A stretch of 64,000 nucleotides of DNA, taken from positions 372,001 to 436,000 of the forward strand of contig SMLU01000001.1 of the NCBI GenBank assembly GCA_007859745.1, written 5' to 3'. Both the position numbers and the translations under genes were made by a program. This document shows, in pieces, positions 8,851 through 17,515 of the stretch. The notes under the pieces were generated by a model. The model ran no database searches, was not told the origin of the DNA, and was given only the letters and a program-made list of their open reading frames with translations. The number at the start of each line of letters is the position of its first letter. Within the stretch, counting starts at the first letter, position 1. This DNA comes from Phycisphaerae bacterium RAS1. Lineage in GTDB: Bacteria > Planctomycetota > Phycisphaerae > UBA1845 > Fen-1342.

Positions 8851-9768
8851 TCAGGCATAGCGACTGACATCCGCGTCCGCCTCTCCGTTGCGAAACGCGC
8901 AGCCTTCCCAGAAACGCACGCGGTATTTCCAGTGCAGCAGGTCGGCGCTGTCGCGGCGCGCGTCCGCGGCGGCCCGCCCGGCAAGCTCCAGGACCGCTCC
9001 GGCCATGCGCTCTCGAAGCGCGGGGCGGTAGTCGGAGGCGGCGACCAGCTCGGCAATGCGAGCCAGCCGTTGCTCGATCTCACCCGCAATTTCATGGGTG
9101 GTCTGCGCGGTTGGCTCGTTCCAGGTGTCAATGCGATTGAATCCGAACGCGTTCAGCAGCGCCACGAAATAACCCCAGGGGCGGTAGTAGGTCGAAAACC
9201 AGTTCACAACGTCGCGCCACTCCGCCGGCGGCAGCAGCGACAGCCCCAGTTGCAGGTTGTGCCCCTCTTTTTCGATGAAGTCGAGTGCATTGCCGTTGGG
9301 GACGGTAAACACCAGCAGTCCGCCCGGCTTCAGCAGCGTCGCGGCGTGCTTGAGGAGCCGCGTGGTGTCGTAGACGTGCTCGAACACGTCATTGATGACA
9401 ATCAGGTCGAAGTCGCGCGGCAGACTGTCCTGGATCGATTCGGACAGGATGTCGCCGTGCAGCAGTCGGATGTGCCCCGCCTCGCCGCGCGTGTTCGCCT
9501 CGCCGCAGGCGTAGAAGCGCTCCTCGATTTCGACGCCCCAGGCTTCGGCGCCGACGGCGGCGGCGGCGAGCACGAAACCGGCGTAGGCGCAGCCGATGTC
9601 CAGCACGCGCGAGTTGCGGAAATGGAATTCGGTCCGCTGCTTGATGCGCGTCAGAAGCTTGCGAGCCCGCTCGCGATTGGAGACGGCAAACGTGAAATGA
9701 TGGCGATCGACCCCCTCGGGGCTGTCGCCATAGCGCTGCTTCAGCAGAGCCAGCAGGTCGTCGTGCAT
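8851..9768 (-). CDS. SAM-dependent class I methyltransferase
   Basis: A 305-residue methyltransferase. Motif I is VLDIGCAYAGFVLAAA at about residues 55-70, the acidic residue closing beta-2 is in AWGVEIEE, motif post-II is DLIVINDVFEHV and LLKPGGLLVFTVPNG is the strand 5 region. The fold is that of UbiG/BioC-type small-molecule methyltransferases; the substrate is unknown. The ATG at 9768 lies 13 bases after the stop of the upstream glycosyltransferase gene on the same strand, suggesting an operon with a role in glycan or surface metabolite modification. The residues before MHDD are not needed, since that sequence overlaps the preceding gene. Confidence 0.85.
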   Translation of the reverse strand: MHDDLLALLKQRYGDSPEGVDRHHFTFAVSNRERARKLLTRIKQRTEFHFRNSRVLDIGCAYAGFVLAAAAVGAEAWGVEIEERFYACGEANTRGEAGHIRLLHGDILSESIQDSLPRDFDLIVINDVFEHVYDTTRLLKHAATLLKPGGLLVFTVPNGNALDFIEKEGHNLQLGLSLLPPAEWRDVVNWFSTYYRPWGYFVALLNAFGFNRIDTWNEPTAQTTHEIAGEIEQRLARIAELVAASDYRPALRERMAGAVLELAGRAAADARRDSADLLHWKYRVRFWEGCAFRNGEADADVSRYA

Positions 9769-9781
9769 GCCGCCACTCTTA

Positions 9782-10933
9782 TCAGCCAACCAGCGCCGCG
9801 TCCACGACGCCCGCCCCGGCCGGCCGGCCGGCGAGCAGGTTGGCATACGCCTGTTCGTATTGCTCGATCATCCGTTGCCGCGAAAACACGCGGAACGCGC
9901 CGCTGCGGGCGGCCTCGCCGAGCTTCCGGGACTCATCCGTTCGCTCCAGCGCGCGCAGGCAGCGGCGGCAGGCGTCCCTGGGGTTAGCAGGCCGGCACAG
10001 CCACGCGTTATGACCGTGAGCCAGCATCTCGGTCACGGCCGGAACCGCCGACGCGACAATGCGCACGCCGGCGGCCATGGCCCACGGCAGGGCCCAGACC
10101 GGGGCATCGCCGGGCGGCGTGAAAAGGGCGAGGTTGCAGGCCGCCAGCAGCAGCGGGAGACCGCACGCGGGATCCACCAGCGAGACGACGGCATCGTGCC
10201 GTGTCGCGCGGGCCAGGGCGGCCAATCGCCGAGATTCCGGGCCGCCCTGCGGCACGAGCACACGGACGTCGCGGCGGATTTTCTCCAAAAGCAGCGCGGC
10301 CCACAGCGCGCCAAAAGAGCCGGCGGCAGGAGTGATCGGCGGGAGGATGAGAATCGTCGTCATGTCATGGGTGATGCCGAGCCTCGCGCGGGCGTCCGAG
10401 TGTCGGGCCTCGTTGACGGCGGAATAGTCGACCAATCCGCGAATCAGGGGGATGTCGTCCACACGGACGCCCTGCGCGCCGAGGGCGCGCTGCGCCGCCG
10501 CCGTGGGAACGCGCAAACCAACGCAGACGTTACTCGGCAAAGCGCGGCGCCAGCGGGCGACGCGATCGAGGCGATCGTCGAGATCGACATCAATGAGCAT
10601 GGGCGTCGTCGGGCGGACGGCGGGCGCGGCCCACGCGAGAGCGCGCGGCGACCAGATGTGAAGGACGCAGGACTGTGCTTCGTGCCGGGCAACCGCGGCG
10701 TCGATCGCGCCCTGGACGCGGCGGGCGGCGATCCAGCGTGGTGCGATGCGCGAGGTGATTCTGTGAGTCGCGCTGACGGGCGAAACGCCCATCCCAAGCC
10801 ACGAAGCTTCGCCCCCGAGGATCAGGGTCTCGCGCACAACTCGCCCGTGCTGCCGGAGAGCCGCGAGCGACAGACTCCGGCCGACCGCCAGATCGTCGGA
10901 AACCAGATCGACGACGATGACTTTGGGCTTCAC
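9782..10933 (-). CDS. GT-B glycosyltransferase (GT4-like)
   Basis: A 383-residue transferase with two Rossmann-like halves. The C-terminal half has MAAGVRIVASAVPAVTEMLA followed by GHNAWLCRPANPRD, the sugar-nucleotide-binding E-x7-E type region of family 4. The start is GTG: the minus strand reads GTGA across 10933-10930, overlapping the ftsY stop TGA, so translation is probably coupled. Residues 45-55 (WLGMGVSPVSA) coincide with half of a dispersed palindrome (GGGCGTTTCGCCCGTC) common between genes here, so an element may have been absorbed. Donor and acceptor are unknown. Confidence 0.8.
   Translation of the reverse strand: MKPKVIVVDLVSDDLAVGRSLSLAALRQHGRVVRETLILGGEASWLGMGVSPVSATHRITSRIAPRWIAARRVQGAIDAAVARHEAQSCVLHIWSPRALAWAAPAVRPTTPMLIDVDLDDRLDRVARWRRALPSNVCVGLRVPTAAAQRALGAQGVRVDDIPLIRGLVDYSAVNEARHSDARARLGITHDMTTILILPPITPAAGSFGALWAALLLEKIRRDVRVLVPQGGPESRRLAALARATRHDAVVSLVDPACGLPLLLAACNLALFTPPGDAPVWALPWAMAAGVRIVASAVPAVTEMLAHGHNAWLCRPANPRDACRRCLRALERTDESRKLGEAARSGAFRVFSRQRMIEQYEQAYANLLAGRPAGAGVVDAALVG
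10769..10799. repeat. Half of palindromic family B inside a glycosyltransferase gene
   Basis: GACGGGCGAAACGCCCATCC matches the right half of family B (for example 27238-27258). It lies in frame within the glycosyltransferase at residues about 45-55. Confidence 0.6.
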
Positions 10934-11865
10934 GTGGCCGGGCTCGGAGCAAAGTCGGCGAAGAGGGCTTCGGCGAAGGCCTCGGGGTCGAAGGACTCGA
11001 TGTCGTCGAGCGTCTCACCCAGGCCGACGAACTTGACCGGGATGCTGAGCTGGTCGCGGATGCCGACGACGATGCCGCCTTTGGCGGAGCCGTCGAGCTT
11101 GGCCAGGATCAGCCCGGTGACGTTGGTCACTTCAGAGAATGTCCTGGCCTGGTTGATCGCGTTCTGGCCAATGGTGGCGTCGAGTACGAGCAGCGTCTCG
11201 TGCGGCGCGTCGGGCAGACGTTTCTGCACGACCTTGTAGATCTTTCCCAGCTCGCGCATCAGGTGGTCCTGGGTGTGCAGGCGGCCCGCGGTGTCGAGCA
11301 GCAAGACATCCACTTTGCGGGCGATGGCGGCGTCGAGCGCGTCGAACGCGACGGCGGCCGGATCGCTGCCCGATTGGTGCTTGACGATCGGCACGCCGAC
11401 CCGCTGAGCCCAGATCACCAGTTGATCGATGGCGGCGGCGCGAAACGTGTCGCAGGCGCCCAGCAGCACCGACTTGCCCTGTTTGCGCAGGTAGTTGGCC
11501 AGCTTGGCGACGCTGGTGGTCTTTCCCGAGCCGTTGATGCCGACCACGAAGATCACCGTCGGGGGCGCTGCGGCCAGGCGCAGCGCGCGGTCGGCGCCGG
11601 TCCAGGTACCGGCGATGCGGCTCTTCAGGAACGGGATGATCTCCTGCGCCTCGCTGACCTCGCGGGCTTTCCAGGCGCTGCGGACTTCGTCGATCAGGGC
11701 GGCGACGGCATGCGGCCCCATGTCGCCGACGAGCATGGCGTCTTCGAGCTCATTGAGCAGCGAGTCGTCGATCTTCCGGCCGAAAGGCAGGATGGCCCGC
11801 AGCCCGGACACGATCTTGTCGCGCGTCTTGGCGAGGCCCTTCTTGAAGAGGTCAAACAGGCCCAT
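10930..11865 (-). CDS. ftsY: Signal recognition particle receptor FtsY
   Basis: A 311-residue FtsY, the membrane-associated SRP receptor GTPase that docks ribosome-nascent-chain complexes at SecYEG. Residues 1-100 form the N helical domain. G1 is GINGSGKTTSVAKLA at 109-123, followed by DTFRAAAIDQL (139-149), DTAGRLHTQ and LAKLDGSAKGG. The FVGLGETLDDIESFDPEAF end is diagnostic for FtsY rather than Ffh. The acidic A domain is nearly absent, as in short FtsY proteins. The ATG at 11865 (MGLFDLFKKG) is the usual start. It heads a minus-strand cluster with a glycosyltransferase (overlapping) and a methyltransferase. Confidence 0.96.
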   Translation of the reverse strand: MGLFDLFKKGLAKTRDKIVSGLRAILPFGRKIDDSLLNELEDAMLVGDMGPHAVAALIDEVRSAWKAREVSEAQEIIPFLKSRIAGTWTGADRALRLAAAPPTVIFVVGINGSGKTTSVAKLANYLRKQGKSVLLGACDTFRAAAIDQLVIWAQRVGVPIVKHQSGSDPAAVAFDALDAAIARKVDVLLLDTAGRLHTQDHLMRELGKIYKVVQKRLPDAPHETLLVLDATIGQNAINQARTFSEVTNVTGLILAKLDGSAKGGIVVGIRDQLSIPVKFVGLGETLDDIESFDPEAFAEALFADFAPSPAT

Positions 11866-11950
11866 AGGCGCGACGGCTCCTCGCAGGTTGTCTCGAAACG
11901 GAGGTCCGGCGCGCGATGATAGCTGAAAATTGCCACCCTGTGCGCATTCG

Positions 11951-12013
11951 GGTGGGACGGGCGTCTCGCCCGCCCACGCGGTCCCAGGAACGGGCAAGAT
12001 GCCCATCCCACCC
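11951..12013. repeat. Palindromic repeat family B, copy 1
   Basis: GGTGGGACGGGCGTCTCGCC paired with an inverted CGGGCAAGATGCCCATCCCA. Related copies are at 27206-27258, 31447-31503 and 60144-60190. It lies between divergent ftsY and trpA. Confidence 0.8.
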
Positions 12014-12068
12014 ACAGAAAGTCCGGACGCGCATCGCTCCGGGGCAGCGGGTACACTCGCGGGCGACG

Positions 12069-12872
12069 ATGAACGCGCTCGCTCGGCAATTCTCGACGCT
12101 GCGCGCCGCCGGCCGACGCGGGCTCTTGCCCTACATCACCGCGGGCTATCCCGATGTGGACACGACGATCGAGATCCTGCGGCGGCTCGATCCACAACGC
12201 TGCGCCTGCGTCGAGCTTGGAATACCGTTCTCGGATCCGATCGCCGACGGACCGGTGATACAGACCTCGTTCTCTCGCGCCCTTCAGGCCGGGTTTCGCC
12301 TTGACGCGCTTCTCGGCGCCCTGAGCGCCGCTCGTGGCGAGATCGCCGTGCCCCTGGTCGCGATGGTCAGTTACTCGATCATTTATCGCCGGGGCGTAAG
12401 AGAGTTCGTGGCGGCTGCTCGCGACGCCGGAGTCTCGGGCGTCCTGGCGCCGGATGTCGCCATTGAAGAGGCTGAATCGCTGGCTGCGGTTTGTCGCGAT
12501 GCGGACATGGGGTTGATCCTGATCGCCGCGCCTACCAGCACGGACGAGCGCCTGCGCCGAATCGCGGCGATCTCCGACCCGTTCATCTACTACCAATCCG
12601 TCGCGGGCGTCACCGGCGAGCGCCAGGCGCTGCCGCCGCAACTGGCGCAGCGGGTGAGCCGCCTCCGCGCGCTTTCGGGCAAGCCGGTGTGCGTGGGCTT
12701 CGGCGTCTCCGGCCCGGAGCAGGTTCGGGCGGTGTGCGCTTTCGCGGACGGGGCCATCGTCGGCAGCGCCATCGTGCGGAAGATGAACGAGGCCGTCACC
12801 GCCGGCCAGCGCGCGGACGCACTGGCTGAGACGATCGTCGCGTTCGTGCACGAGCTGGCGTCAGCCGTCTGA
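12069..12872 (+). CDS. trpA: Tryptophan synthase alpha subunit
   Basis: A 267-residue TrpA, which cleaves indole-3-glycerol phosphate to indole and glyceraldehyde-3-phosphate and passes indole to TrpB. LPYITAGYPD is at residues 20-29. The catalytic Glu49 and Asp60 lie in CVELGIPFSDPIADGP at 47-62. The phosphate-binding VGFGVSGPEQVRAV and VGSAIVRKM are near the end. Length and residue numbering match the family. The ATG at 12069 was chosen because the upstream frame crosses a palindromic repeat. No other trp gene is adjacent. Confidence 0.95.
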   Translation: MNALARQFSTLRAAGRRGLLPYITAGYPDVDTTIEILRRLDPQRCACVELGIPFSDPIADGPVIQTSFSRALQAGFRLDALLGALSAARGEIAVPLVAMVSYSIIYRRGVREFVAAARDAGVSGVLAPDVAIEEAESLAAVCRDADMGLILIAAPTSTDERLRRIAAISDPFIYYQSVAGVTGERQALPPQLAQRVSRLRALSGKPVCVGFGVSGPEQVRAVCAFADGAIVGSAIVRKMNEAVTAGQRADALAETIVAFVHELASAV

Positions 12873-12945
12873 TTTCAATTCTTGCAGAAGGGCCGCGATC
12901 CTCCCACGCGCCGGCTGCAAACTCCGGCTCGGCTGATTCCAAAGG

Positions 12946-14826
12946 TCACCGCACTGCGTCGCTCAGTCCCGTCGCAGCCGGCCCCGGAAGGGCGCGCTCC
13001 GGCGCATAGTCCAGGCCCCTCTGCGGCGGCTGGCCGTAGAACTCAGGATGCTGGTACTTACCGCGCTCGAGCCCGGTTTTTTCTCGTTCGACTGGCGCCC
13101 CGTGCAGGCGATTCCGAAGATCGTTGCGCAGCGCCTCCACGCGCCACGAGACCTTGCCCCCGGCCGTGCCGCCCGCGACGCGGAACGCGCAGAGCGGCGG
13201 CGCGATGCCCGGTCCGGCCTGCTCGCCAGCCGCAAGCGCGTCTCCACTGATCTCTTCGGCCACGTGCAGCATGGGCATCGGTGTGCCGACTGCCGTCAGT
13301 TGGTAGCTAGGGTCCTTGTTGATGCTCGCGAAGTAGTTGGGCAGCTCGACCACAGCCTCCCCGCGCTCGTTCAGCATCACGGTACCGCGATAGAAGTTGA
13401 TGACCTCGGGCGATTCGGTCGAATAGTGCAGGAGGTACTTGTTCTCCGGGTCGAGCGGGTGGTCGATGCGAAAAGCCTTGTTGCCGCTGCCGCCCGTGTC
13501 GCCGTTGGCGTAGACGGCGTACCCGGCGGCTGCGGTGCTCGCCTGGCCGTAGACGCCGAAGATGGTGCCGCTGCTGGCGCTGGCCCAGCCGTAGACGCCG
13601 CGCCCGGACGTGCTGTCGCTCTGCCCGTACACGCCGGAGGTGGCCCCACTCGACACGCTGGCCAGACCATATACGCCGCGGCCGGTGGTGCTGTCGCTCT
13701 GGCCGAACAGGCCGTAGGTCGTCCCGCTCGTCGCGGTCGCATAGCCGAAAGCGCCGACCCCGCCCGTGCTCTGGTTCTGGAAGTAGCCCCCATGGGTGGA
13801 GCCGCTGGTCGCGCTCGCGTAGCCGAACACGCCGCGCCCGCCGGTGCTGGCGCTGCGCCCGTACACGCCTTGCGTCGTCCCGCTGGTCGCCGTTTCGTCG
13901 CCGAACACGCCAAACCCGCTGGTGCTGTCGCTCTGACCCCACAGGCCAAACGTGTCGCCGCTGCTCGCACTGGCCAGGCCGAAGACGCCGTAGCCGCTGG
14001 TGCTGCTGTTCTCGAAACGCCCGCCGTACGTGACGCCGCTGGTCGCTTGTGCCTGTCCGAAGACGCCCCGACCACTCGTGCTAAAGCACCGCCCCCAGAC
14101 GCCGGTCGTCGTGCCGCTCGACCATGTGGCGTATCCGTAGACGCCGCGCCCGTCGGGGCTGACGGATGTGCCCTCGACTCCAATCGTCGTTCCCGAATTG
14201 GAGGCGGCGAAGCCTAGCACGCCGGCGCCGCCGGTGCTGTCCGTGCGGCCAAAGACCCCGTATGTGTTTCCGCTTCCCGCGGTCGATCGCCCGTACACGC
14301 CGTAGGAGTTGTTGGTCGCCGCGGCATTCTCACCGCTGATGATGTGCGAGAGCGGGTTTGATCCGCTCAGCGTGAGCGGGTTGGGGACCGCCTGGAGAAA
14401 CGCCGTCGAGTCCAGCCCATCGAGCTTGTCGGCATTCAAAGCCAGCAGAGCGTTGGGCGCGGCGGTCAGCGGCTGGCGCTGCGACAAGGGCGTGTAGCTG
14501 CCGCCGGCGCAGTTGCCGATCGTGTTGTCGTTCCGGACGCCGATTTCCAGCCAGCGCTCGTTGCCGTCGAAGACGGCGCCGAAATCCAGCGGGACGGTGA
14601 ACAACCCGTCGGCAACGTTGACGTTATCGACGCAGAGCGGTCCGGCGATGATGGCACCGCCCGCCGGGACGTCGTAGAGCGTGAATTGCAGATCGTGCGG
14701 CCCGTTGGCCGGACTGCCGCCGTCCTTGAGCCGTCCCTGGTAGGTCCAACCTGTTCCAAGCGGCGTCTGGGCGACGGCGCAGGCGGCCAGAATTGCGGAA
14801 AGGACAACCAGTCGGATCGTGTACAC
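12946..14826 (-). CDS. Exported protein with tandem 26-residue GVYG repeats
   Basis: A 626-residue exported protein. Residues 1-19 form a signal sequence; LAAC at 13-16 fits a lipobox, although cleavage after AVA is also possible. An N-terminal domain (WTYQGRLKDGGSPANG to FDGNERWLEIGVRND) precedes about ten repeats of roughly 26 residues with consensus GRGVYGxAxxSSGTTxGVYG. The repeats resemble phage tail-fibre or trimeric adhesin segments. The C-terminal domain (GEAVVELPNYFASINKDPSY to VSWRVEALRND) recurs in planctomycete repeat proteins as I recall them. The start is GTG behind AAGGAGGT. A surface role is inferred. Confidence 0.8.
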   Translation of the reverse strand: MYTIRLVVLSAILAACAVAQTPLGTGWTYQGRLKDGGSPANGPHDLQFTLYDVPAGGAIIAGPLCVDNVNVADGLFTVPLDFGAVFDGNERWLEIGVRNDNTIGNCAGGSYTPLSQRQPLTAAPNALLALNADKLDGLDSTAFLQAVPNPLTLSGSNPLSHIISGENAAATNNSYGVYGRSTAGSGNTYGVFGRTDSTGGAGVLGFAASNSGTTIGVEGTSVSPDGRGVYGYATWSSGTTTGVWGRCFSTSGRGVFGQAQATSGVTYGGRFENSSTSGYGVFGLASASSGDTFGLWGQSDSTSGFGVFGDETATSGTTQGVYGRSASTGGRGVFGYASATSGSTHGGYFQNQSTGGVGAFGYATATSGTTYGLFGQSDSTTGRGVYGLASVSSGATSGVYGQSDSTSGRGVYGWASASSGTIFGVYGQASTAAAGYAVYANGDTGGSGNKAFRIDHPLDPENKYLLHYSTESPEVINFYRGTVMLNERGEAVVELPNYFASINKDPSYQLTAVGTPMPMLHVAEEISGDALAAGEQAGPGIAPPLCAFRVAGGTAGGKVSWRVEALRNDLRNRLHGAPVEREKTGLERGKYQHPEFYGQPPQRGLDYAPERALPGPAATGLSDAVR

Positions 14827-14832
14827 GGTAGA

Positions 14833-14840
14833 CCTCCTTC
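14833..14840 (-). promoter_or_regulatory. Ribosome binding site for the GTG start at 14826
   Basis: On the minus strand AAGGAGGT precedes GTG by a short spacer; it fixes the start of the repeat protein. Confidence 0.7.
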
Positions 14841-15350
14841 AACGAAAGCGCTTCACGGATGTGCGGCGCGAATCTTCAACCATGTGCCGCGGCAGCCTCA
14901 ACGCTGCGGATGCCCGTCAGGCGCACTTTCGCGACGGCTCTCGACGGCCCGCCCGGACGTGAACACAAGAGTTATGTATCAGTATATCACAAAGTACCGG
15001 AACCGTCGAGATTAGTTGCAGTTCTCAAAGACGCCCGTTTCCAGTCCGTCATGTTGGTCGCGCGTCGCCGCGGCAGACAACGGTCTGGCCTTTCCTCGCG
15101 GGCGCCAGCGACGAGCGGAACAGCCTTCACAGGCCAGGGTGGGCTGCCCCTCCAGCTCGGTCGTCCGACGGAATCTCGCGAAAATCCTGTCAGGTCACAG
15201 TCCCTCCCACGCTACGCATCATGACGCCACGCCGCCGCGACTGACGCGGCGCGCCCCCGTGGCGTGAGCCCTCGTCGTTTTTCGTTTATCGGCCGCTGCG
15301 TCGCCGGCGCGACGCGCCGCCGGGCGCCTTTGGTCCGCTAGGAGTTCGTC
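14841..15350. other. Gene-free region of about 510 bases
   Basis: No credible coding frame. An AT-rich patch at 14970-14998 (GTTATGTATCAGTATATCAC) stands out in the GC-rich surroundings and could hold a promoter for either flanking gene. Nothing else was recognised. Confidence 0.5.
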
Positions 15351-16073
15351 ATGCGCGTGGTTTGTTCGTCTGTCGCGTTGTACAGCTCGCGCGCGAGTTT
15401 CGCGCGGCTGCCCGTTGCACTGCTCTCTTTCGCCCTGCTTCACGCTGCGGGAAGGCAGGCGGCGGCCCAGTGCTTCGACGACGGCTGCAGCGGCACATGG
15501 GGCGGGGGGCGCGTGACTTACATCCTGTCCGGCGGGTCGAACCCGGGGGACTCCCTCAGCTCGGACGACCAGCTCAACGTCTGCGTCAATGACCAGCGCG
15601 TCTACTGCGACGCCGACGTCTTCGCCGGCTCGAACGGGACCATTTCGTTCACCGCCAATCCCGGCGACACGATCAAGGTCACCACGTTCGACTACTTCGG
15701 CTCCTGCCGCAGCCGCAGGGACATTGGAGGCAATTGCGAATTCCTGGGGGACCGGCCTCTGGCCGGTCTCGGCGCGCGTGCGAATATCAGGAATACAGGG
15801 TGGCCACGAGCAAAGACCGGACAGAGTCCGGTCCCCCAGTGGAAATGGAATAGCGTCTACACATGCTCCGGCGGTTGGATTGGCGCGATTTTCCCCTCCG
15901 CCAGCAGCCGCTGGTACTGCCGCCAGCTCATCGGCGGCCGGCCGGTGTCCATGCGCTTCATTGAAATGCACCCCTCGACCGGGCAGATCAATGAGCACAT
16001 GTTGCAGCCGACGCACGTGTCCTGCTTGATCGCGTATACGTTCACATACCCCTCGCCCGCGCCGTGCGTGTAA
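15351..16073 (+). pseudogene. Truncated secreted protein, C-terminus replaced by element K and antisense preA
   Basis: The frame starts with a plausible signal peptide (LPVALLSFALLHAAGRQAAA) followed by about 85 residues of secreted-type sequence (CFDDGCSGTWGGGRV to GDTIKVTTFDYFGSC). After residue ~131 the frame enters a 96-bp element with 12-bp terminal inverted repeats (15744-15839). It then runs antisense to the PreA-like gene until 16073. The part after 15744 is therefore not native. This looks like a gene whose 3' end was lost at an insertion or rearrangement. No family was recognised for the N-terminal part. Confidence 0.5.
15744..15839. repeat. 96-bp element K with 12-bp perfect terminal inverted repeats
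   Basis: Begins CTGGGGGACCGG and ends CCGGTCCCCCAG. Each end also contains a small hairpin (GACCGGcctctggCCGGTC and GACCGGacagagTCCGGTC). A related hairpin is at about 60335-60352. It sits where a secreted ORF loses its native sequence. Confidence 0.75.
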
Positions 16074-17263
16074 TGGTGCGTGCCGCTGGTGAACACCCGG
16101 CGGGCGGCGTCGGGGCCCATCTGCCGGACGAACTCGGCTTCCGGCACCGGCGTGCGCGAGATGGACTGGTGACACCCGTCCTCGCAGGCGATGTAGCACA
16201 GTCCGCAGTTGATGCACTTCAGCGGGTCGATCTCGGCGACAACCTTGTAGTTCAGATCGAGGTCGCCCCAGTCGCGGATTCGCTCGACCGATTTGCCTTG
16301 AAAATCGCCGATGCGCGTGAAGCCCTTGCTTCGCATCCAGCCGGTCAGTCCGTCCGAAAGCTGCTGCACGATGCGGAAGCCGTAGTGCATCACCGCGGTG
16401 CACACCTGCACGCTGCCGGCGCCGAGGAGCAGAAACTCGGCCGCGTCCTGCCAGGCCTGAATCCCGCCGATGCCGCTGATGGGCAGGCCGATGTCCGGAT
16501 CGGTCGCGATCTGCGACACCATGTTGAGCGCGATCGGCTTCACCGCCGGGCCGCAATAGCCGCCGTGCGAGCCGTAGCCGCCCACCTGCGGCTTTGGCGA
16601 AAACGTGTCGAGATCGACGCCCATGATCGAATTGATGGTGTTGATGAGCGAGACGGCGTCCGCCCCGCCGCGCTTCGCGGCCCGGCCGGCGGCGCGTACG
16701 TCGCTGATGTTGGGCGTGAGCTTGACCATGACCGGCGTGCGGGCGACCTCCTTCACCCATTCGACGATCATGCAGGTGTACTCGGGCACCTGCCCCACCG
16801 CCGCCCCCATGCCGCGCTCGCTCATGCCGTGCGGGCAGCCGAAATTCAACTCGATCCCGTCGGCGCCGGTGTCCTCGGCGCGCATGACGATGTCGTGCCA
16901 CGCTTCGCGCTTGGACTCGACCATCAGCGAGACGAACAGCGCACGATCCGGAAACTCGCGCTTGATGTCGCGGATTTCGCGAAGGTTCACTTCCATCGGC
17001 CGGTCGCTGATCAGCTCGATGTTGTTCAGCCCCATCACCTTGCGGCCGTCGTAATCCACCGCGCCGTAGCGCGAGGCCGTGTTCACGATCGGCGGGTCGT
17101 GCCCGAATGTCTTCCACACTGCGCCGCCCCAGCCGGCCTCGAAAGCGCGGCGAAGCTGGTAGGCGCTGTTGGTGGGCGGAGCGCTCGCCAGCCAGAAGGG
17201 GTTCGGGGCGCGCACGCCGCAGAAGTTGATCGTGAGGTCGATGGCTGATGGCATCGGGTGCAT
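15857..17263 (-). CDS. PreA-like dihydropyrimidine dehydrogenase / dihydroorotate dehydrogenase-type FMN and Fe-S protein
   Basis: A 468-residue protein. The first ~310 residues form a DHOD-type TIM barrel that binds FMN: ASAPPTNSAYQLRRAFEAGW, NFGCPHGMSERGMGAAVGQ, VKLTPNISDVRAA and GIGGIQAWQDAAEFLLLGA. Two ferredoxin clusters follow, CINCGLCYIAC and CVGCNMCSLICPVEGC, about 75 residues apart. In mammalian DPD the loop corresponding to AAVGQ carries the catalytic Cys; here that position is Val. The partner PreT is not adjacent, so electron donor and substrate are unknown. ATGs at 17263 and 17254 are both possible; I chose 17263 for an AGGG upstream. Confidence 0.82.
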   Translation of the reverse strand: MHPMPSAIDLTINFCGVRAPNPFWLASAPPTNSAYQLRRAFEAGWGGAVWKTFGHDPPIVNTASRYGAVDYDGRKVMGLNNIELISDRPMEVNLREIRDIKREFPDRALFVSLMVESKREAWHDIVMRAEDTGADGIELNFGCPHGMSERGMGAAVGQVPEYTCMIVEWVKEVARTPVMVKLTPNISDVRAAGRAAKRGGADAVSLINTINSIMGVDLDTFSPKPQVGGYGSHGGYCGPAVKPIALNMVSQIATDPDIGLPISGIGGIQAWQDAAEFLLLGAGSVQVCTAVMHYGFRIVQQLSDGLTGWMRSKGFTRIGDFQGKSVERIRDWGDLDLNYKVVAEIDPLKCINCGLCYIACEDGCHQSISRTPVPEAEFVRQMGPDAARRVFTSGTHHYTHGAGEGYVNVYAIKQDTCVGCNMCSLICPVEGCISMKRMDTGRPPMSWRQYQRLLAEGKIAPIQPPEHV

Positions 17264-17515
17264 AGTACCCTGCGGCCGGTACCGCCAGAACCGCCCCGCC
17301 GTCGCGCAAAAAACTACACCCTGCCGCAGAGGCATCCGATAATCAGAGGGACGACCGGTCACGGGAGCCAGCACGAACGAGCGGCGAAGACCGTTTCCGC
17401 CGAACATTATCCGCGGCGAAACTGAGCGAAACCGCCGCGGCTCGTTGACTCGCCCGTCGCCGACATGGTAAACGTATATGCTTGCAGTGATTACGGACGC
17501 GGTATCTCCAGGCGG

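Noticed and set aside
15219-17309. A 696-residue minus-strand frame overlapping preA in another frame
   Set aside because: Arg/His/Gly-rich composition; the real protein is in the neighbouring frame with clear FMN and Fe-S motifs.
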